A program made the position numbers and the translations under genes. Of a DNA stretch of 8,274 nt, positions 5,196-8,274 are shown in pieces (position 1 is the first letter of the stretch; each line of letters starts with the position of its first letter). The notes beneath the pieces were generated by a model. That model saw only the letters and a program-made list of their open reading frames with translations, had not been told where the DNA came from and ran no database searches. Source of the DNA: Phycisphaerae bacterium (GTDB taxonomy: Bacteria; Planctomycetota; Phycisphaerae; Tepidisphaerales; Tepidisphaeraceae). The DNA lies in NCBI GenBank assembly GCA_014380825.1, contig JACMJD010000305.1, positions 1-8,274 on the forward strand. The letters run 5' to 3'.

Positions 5196-8100
5196 ATGAT
5201 CCTCAAAGTCTCCACCATCGATCCGCCCGCTCGCGCGAAACGCGATCAGATTTCCCCGCGGCCCGCTGAGCCCAGCGCACTGAAAAGTTTGCTGAAGCCG
5301 TTCGCATCACTGCGCCTCACGGTAGTCTTGCTCGCGCTCACGACGATCCTGGTTTACGTCGGCACGAGCGTGCAGAAAGAAATGGGCATCTGGGACGTCC
5401 AGCGAAAATTCTTCCACTCGTTTCTCGTCTGGGTCGACCTGCGATTGTTCTTCCCGCTCTGGAGCTGGGCCTTCGAGAACTTGCCCGGCCGAATCCCAAT
5501 CCCCGGCGGATACACGCTCATCGGCTTGCTGCTGATCAACCTGGTCGCGGCCCACACAGTGCGGTTCAAGCTGAATCGCAAGCGCGCCGGCATCATCCTG
5601 ATCCACGGCGGATTAATCCTGCTGATCATCGGCGAAGTCGTGACCGCGGTGTTCGCGCGCGAAGGCCAGATGGTGATCGATGAGGGCCAGACGGTAAGTT
5701 TTGTGCAAGACATTCGCGACGCAGAATTGGCCGTCGTCGATCCGTCGCCGATTGATCAGGATGAGGTCGTCGCGATCCCGTCCGCGAGGCTCGAAAAGAG
5801 AGATACGATCAGCTATCCGACGCTGCCGTTCACAATCCAAGTCGACGAATACTACAAAAATTCGCTCGTGCTGAACCCGATGCAGTTGCAGCAGATGCAG
5901 CTGAAACCCAACCCGCGCGCGACCGCGGGCGCGGGCGTCGGCTACACGGTGGAAGAGCGACCGAAGGCAAGCGGCGTCGAAGTTTCGGACAATGTCGACT
6001 TTCCCTCCGCGTACGTCACGCTCCGGTCGGGCCGGGAATCTCTTGGCACGTTTCTGGTCACCACCTTTGCTGAAAACCCGCAGGACATAGTCGTCAACGG
6101 CAGGCCATATACCCTGCAACTTCGATTCAAGCGTTCTTACAAGCCATACTCGCTTACGCTGCACGACTTCACCCACGACAAGTACACCGGCACCGATGTA
6201 CCAAGAAACTTCGCGTCCCGTGTTCAGCTAATCGACCCCACCCGCAACGAAAATCGTGAAGTGAAAATCTGGATGAACCATCCGCTTCGATATGCAGGCG
6301 AGACGTTCTTCCAGGCGAGCTTCAAGCGTGGCGACAAGACGACGATCCTTCAAGTCGTGAATAATCCCGGCTGGCTGATCCCGTACATTTCCTGCACCGC
6401 GATCTCGCTAGGCCTGCTGATTCACTTCGGCATCGTGCTGACGAACTTCCTCGGCCGTGCGCTGGCGTCGCTCGTGCCGGCCGGACAATACGCGGTGCCG
6501 TTGATCAAACATGCGAAGCATCGTCATCAGCCCGCACCTACACCGGGTTTCGCCGGCTTGTTGATTCCGGGATGCGTCGCGGGTTTGTGCGTGCTCGTGC
6601 TGCTGATGATGGGCAAGCCGCCGAAGCAGGATTCGAGGTTCGATTACAACGCGTTTGGTCGCGTGCCGATCAGCTATGAAGGCCGCGTGATGCCGCTGGA
6701 TACGCTGGCGCGCGTGAGCCTGCGGATCATCAGCAACAAGTCCGAGGTGCGACTAGATGATGGGACGAAGCTGCACGCGATCAATTGGCTCGCGGATGTG
6801 TTCGGCAAGCCGGAGCGGGCGCGGATGTACAAGATCTTTCGCATCGACCATCCCGATGTGTTGACGCTGCTGAAGCTGGATTCGGATCGAAAGTTGTTTT
6901 CCATTGACGAGCTTGCGCCGGCGCTGCCAAAGGTCGATGAGCAGGTCGTCCTGATCAACAAAGTCCCCAAGAAGAATTGGAACGTCTACCAGCGCAAGAT
7001 GATGGATCTTCACGGCCACCTGAGCTTGTTCAGCAAGTTGGCCGACGGGCGCGATCTGTACATCGCCCCCCCGACGGAATCTGGCGAAGACTGGAAGACA
7101 TTTCAACAAGCGATGATCGCCGGCGGAAACGCGTCGGCCGCGCAGAACGCGACCCCGCCGCGGATGAATCCCGGACTGGCGGCGTACATCGCGCTGATCC
7201 AGTCGTACAACGCGGATCGCTTCGACATGTTCAACTCGGCCGCGCGAGATTATCTCGGCTATCTCACTTCGAGTTTCTCGGAGATGTCTCGCCGCGTCGA
7301 CTTTGAAGTGCTGTTCAACTATTTCGAGCCATTTGTCACGAGCATCTATTTTTACATCGCCGCTTTCCTCGTGATGCTGGCGGGTTTGTTGATCGCCCCC
7401 GCGCGTATGGTGCTGCGTCGCTCGGCGCTGGCGATCATCATGGTGACATTCCTCTTCCACACGCTCGGCCTGCTCGGTCGAATCTATATTCAAGGTCGCC
7501 CGCCGGTGACGAACCTGTATTCATCGGCGATCTTCATCGGCTGGGCCGCGGTGGGCGCGTCGATCATCATTGAGCTGATGTTCAAAAACGGCATCGGCAA
7601 TCTGGTTGCGCCGATCATCGCGTTCCCGACGCTCGTGATCGCGCACTACCTCGCCGGCAGCGGCGACACGATGCAGATGCTCCAGGCCGTGCTCGACACC
7701 AACCTCTGGCTCGCCACGCACGTGGTGGCCGTCACCATGGGGTACGCGGCCACGTTCCTCGCTGGGGCATTGGCCATCCTGTTCATCATCGGCGATCTAT
7801 TTTTTGCGCGCGATCACGAGACGATGTTCCACAAGGTGATGGGCAAGGTGATCTACGGCATCCTGTGCTTCGCGCTGCTGTTCAGCTTCGTCGGCACGGT
7901 GCTCGGCGGGATCTGGGCGGATCAATCCTGGGGCCGATTCTGGGGCTGGGATCCGAAGGAAAACGGCGCGGTGATGATCGTGTTATGGAACGCGATTGTC
8001 CTGCACGCGAGATGGGCGGGCCTGATCCGCTCACGCGGCATCGCGGTGCTGGCGATCTTCGGCAACATCATCACCGGCTGGAGCTGGTTCGGCACGAACC

Positions 8101-8246
8101 TCATGGGCGTCGGCCTGCACAGCTACGGCTTCATGGACAGCGGCGTGTTCTGGCTGGGCCTGTTCGCGGCGACGCAGGTCGTGATCATGCTGCTCGCCAC
8201 GATGCGCGGCGCGATCCCGCTGAATCGGTCGGCGCAGCTCGCATAG
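5196..8246 (+). CDS. ccsBA: Fused CcsB-CcsA system II cytochrome c synthase, 1016 aa
   Basis: The protein moves haem across the cytoplasmic membrane and attaches it to CxxCH motifs of c-type cytochromes. The N-terminal Ccs1/ResB-like half has membrane helices near 39-59, 106-122 and 131-152 (with H137 in IHGGLIL), a large external loop to about 390, then a helix at 393-420 (H410). A further helix (450-472) leads to a linker domain containing GRVPISYEGRVMPLDTLA (488-505). The CcsA half has about nine helices from 716 on, H755 before the GRPPVTNLYSS motif (767-777), and the haem-handling WWD motif WGRFWGWDPKE (912-922). H842, H937 and H975 fit the spacing of the external, membrane and external haem-ligand histidines of Helicobacter CcsBA. 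Length is normal for such fusions. ATG at 5196 follows the lipoprotein stop by 7 bases without a clear Shine-Dalgarno. No thioredoxin-like partner is present. The 28 bases after the stop hold a GGAG but no start. Confidence 0.95.
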   Translation: MILKVSTIDPPARAKRDQISPRPAEPSALKSLLKPFASLRLTVVLLALTTILVYVGTSVQKEMGIWDVQRKFFHSFLVWVDLRLFFPLWSWAFENLPGRIPIPGGYTLIGLLLINLVAAHTVRFKLNRKRAGIILIHGGLILLIIGEVVTAVFAREGQMVIDEGQTVSFVQDIRDAELAVVDPSPIDQDEVVAIPSARLEKRDTISYPTLPFTIQVDEYYKNSLVLNPMQLQQMQLKPNPRATAGAGVGYTVEERPKASGVEVSDNVDFPSAYVTLRSGRESLGTFLVTTFAENPQDIVVNGRPYTLQLRFKRSYKPYSLTLHDFTHDKYTGTDVPRNFASRVQLIDPTRNENREVKIWMNHPLRYAGETFFQASFKRGDKTTILQVVNNPGWLIPYISCTAISLGLLIHFGIVLTNFLGRALASLVPAGQYAVPLIKHAKHRHQPAPTPGFAGLLIPGCVAGLCVLVLLMMGKPPKQDSRFDYNAFGRVPISYEGRVMPLDTLARVSLRIISNKSEVRLDDGTKLHAINWLADVFGKPERARMYKIFRIDHPDVLTLLKLDSDRKLFSIDELAPALPKVDEQVVLINKVPKKNWNVYQRKMMDLHGHLSLFSKLADGRDLYIAPPTESGEDWKTFQQAMIAGGNASAAQNATPPRMNPGLAAYIALIQSYNADRFDMFNSAARDYLGYLTSSFSEMSRRVDFEVLFNYFEPFVTSIYFYIAAFLVMLAGLLIAPARMVLRRSALAIIMVTFLFHTLGLLGRIYIQGRPPVTNLYSSAIFIGWAAVGASIIIELMFKNGIGNLVAPIIAFPTLVIAHYLAGSGDTMQMLQAVLDTNLWLATHVVAVTMGYAATFLAGALAILFIIGDLFFARDHETMFHKVMGKVIYGILCFALLFSFVGTVLGGIWADQSWGRFWGWDPKENGAVMIVLWNAIVLHARWAGLIRSRGIAVLAIFGNIITGWSWFGTNLMGVGLHSYGFMDSGVFWLGLFAATQVVIMLLATMRGAIPLNRSAQLA

Positions 8247-8274
8247 GAGATTATTCGAACGCAAAGACCCAAAA

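Noticed and set aside
7066..7072. Run of seven C in ccsBA as a possible frameshift or slippage site
   Set aside because: The frame stays open and in register on both sides, with CcsA motifs downstream in the same frame, so no shift is needed or indicated.
6753..7493. 246-codon minus-strand frame within ccsBA
   Set aside because: Shadow of the synthase; His/Arg/Gln-rich composition typical of antisense frames, and the plus-strand helices and motifs continue through it.

Overview
The window reads as a tightly packed chromosomal segment of a GC-rich bacterium with an envelope. A planctomycete is my best guess. The reasons are a fused system II cytochrome c synthase of about 1,000 residues, a tandem pair of large membrane-anchored SPFH proteins with extra N-terminal modules, and a duplicated-domain lipoprotein. 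The assignment is inference from gene content and style; no ribosomal RNA or other phylogenetic marker is present. I see no tRNA, CRISPR array, insertion sequence or prophage gene.

Left part (1-3313, minus strand): a three-gene operon read right to left. It opens with a 61-residue protein made of one membrane helix and a four-cysteine zinc ribbon. A 551-residue membrane-anchored SPFH/band 7 protein follows, then a second SPFH protein whose ATG lies 2 bases after the previous stop and which runs off the left edge. The two SPFH proteins look like distant paralogues arranged as HflK and HflC are. Each has an N-terminal membrane helix, three repeated beta-type modules with a 'PG-x-Y' turn, one SPFH domain and a long Ala/Gln/Glu/Lys-rich helix. 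This module-SPFH-helix order recalls the major vault protein with a membrane anchor added. A heteromeric membrane cage is the natural hypothesis.

Centre (3314-4159): a 120-140 base divergent region with a consensus TATAAT facing the SPFH operon, then a stand-alone AMMECR1-family protein. The AMMECR1 gene ends inside a long hairpin followed by five T, which supplies its last codons and its stop. The hairpin looks like a terminator and possibly a dispersed repeat.

Right part (4160-8246, plus strand): a two-gene operon. A GTG-started lipoprotein with two tandem copies of a domain of about 130 residues is followed after 7 bases by a fused CcsB-CcsA (Ccs1/ResB plus CcsA) cytochrome c synthase, which exports haem and attaches it to c-type cytochromes. 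The AMMECR1 and lipoprotein genes share an identical 9-base TGCTAGAGT, an extended -10 look-alike, 6-8 bases before their likely start codons. This suggests leaderless or nearly leaderless transcripts.

The observations most worth a second look are the vault-like SPFH pair with its zinc-ribbon partner, the duplicated lipoprotein coupled to CcsBA, the hairpin that forms the AMMECR1 C-terminus, and the shared promoter-like motif.
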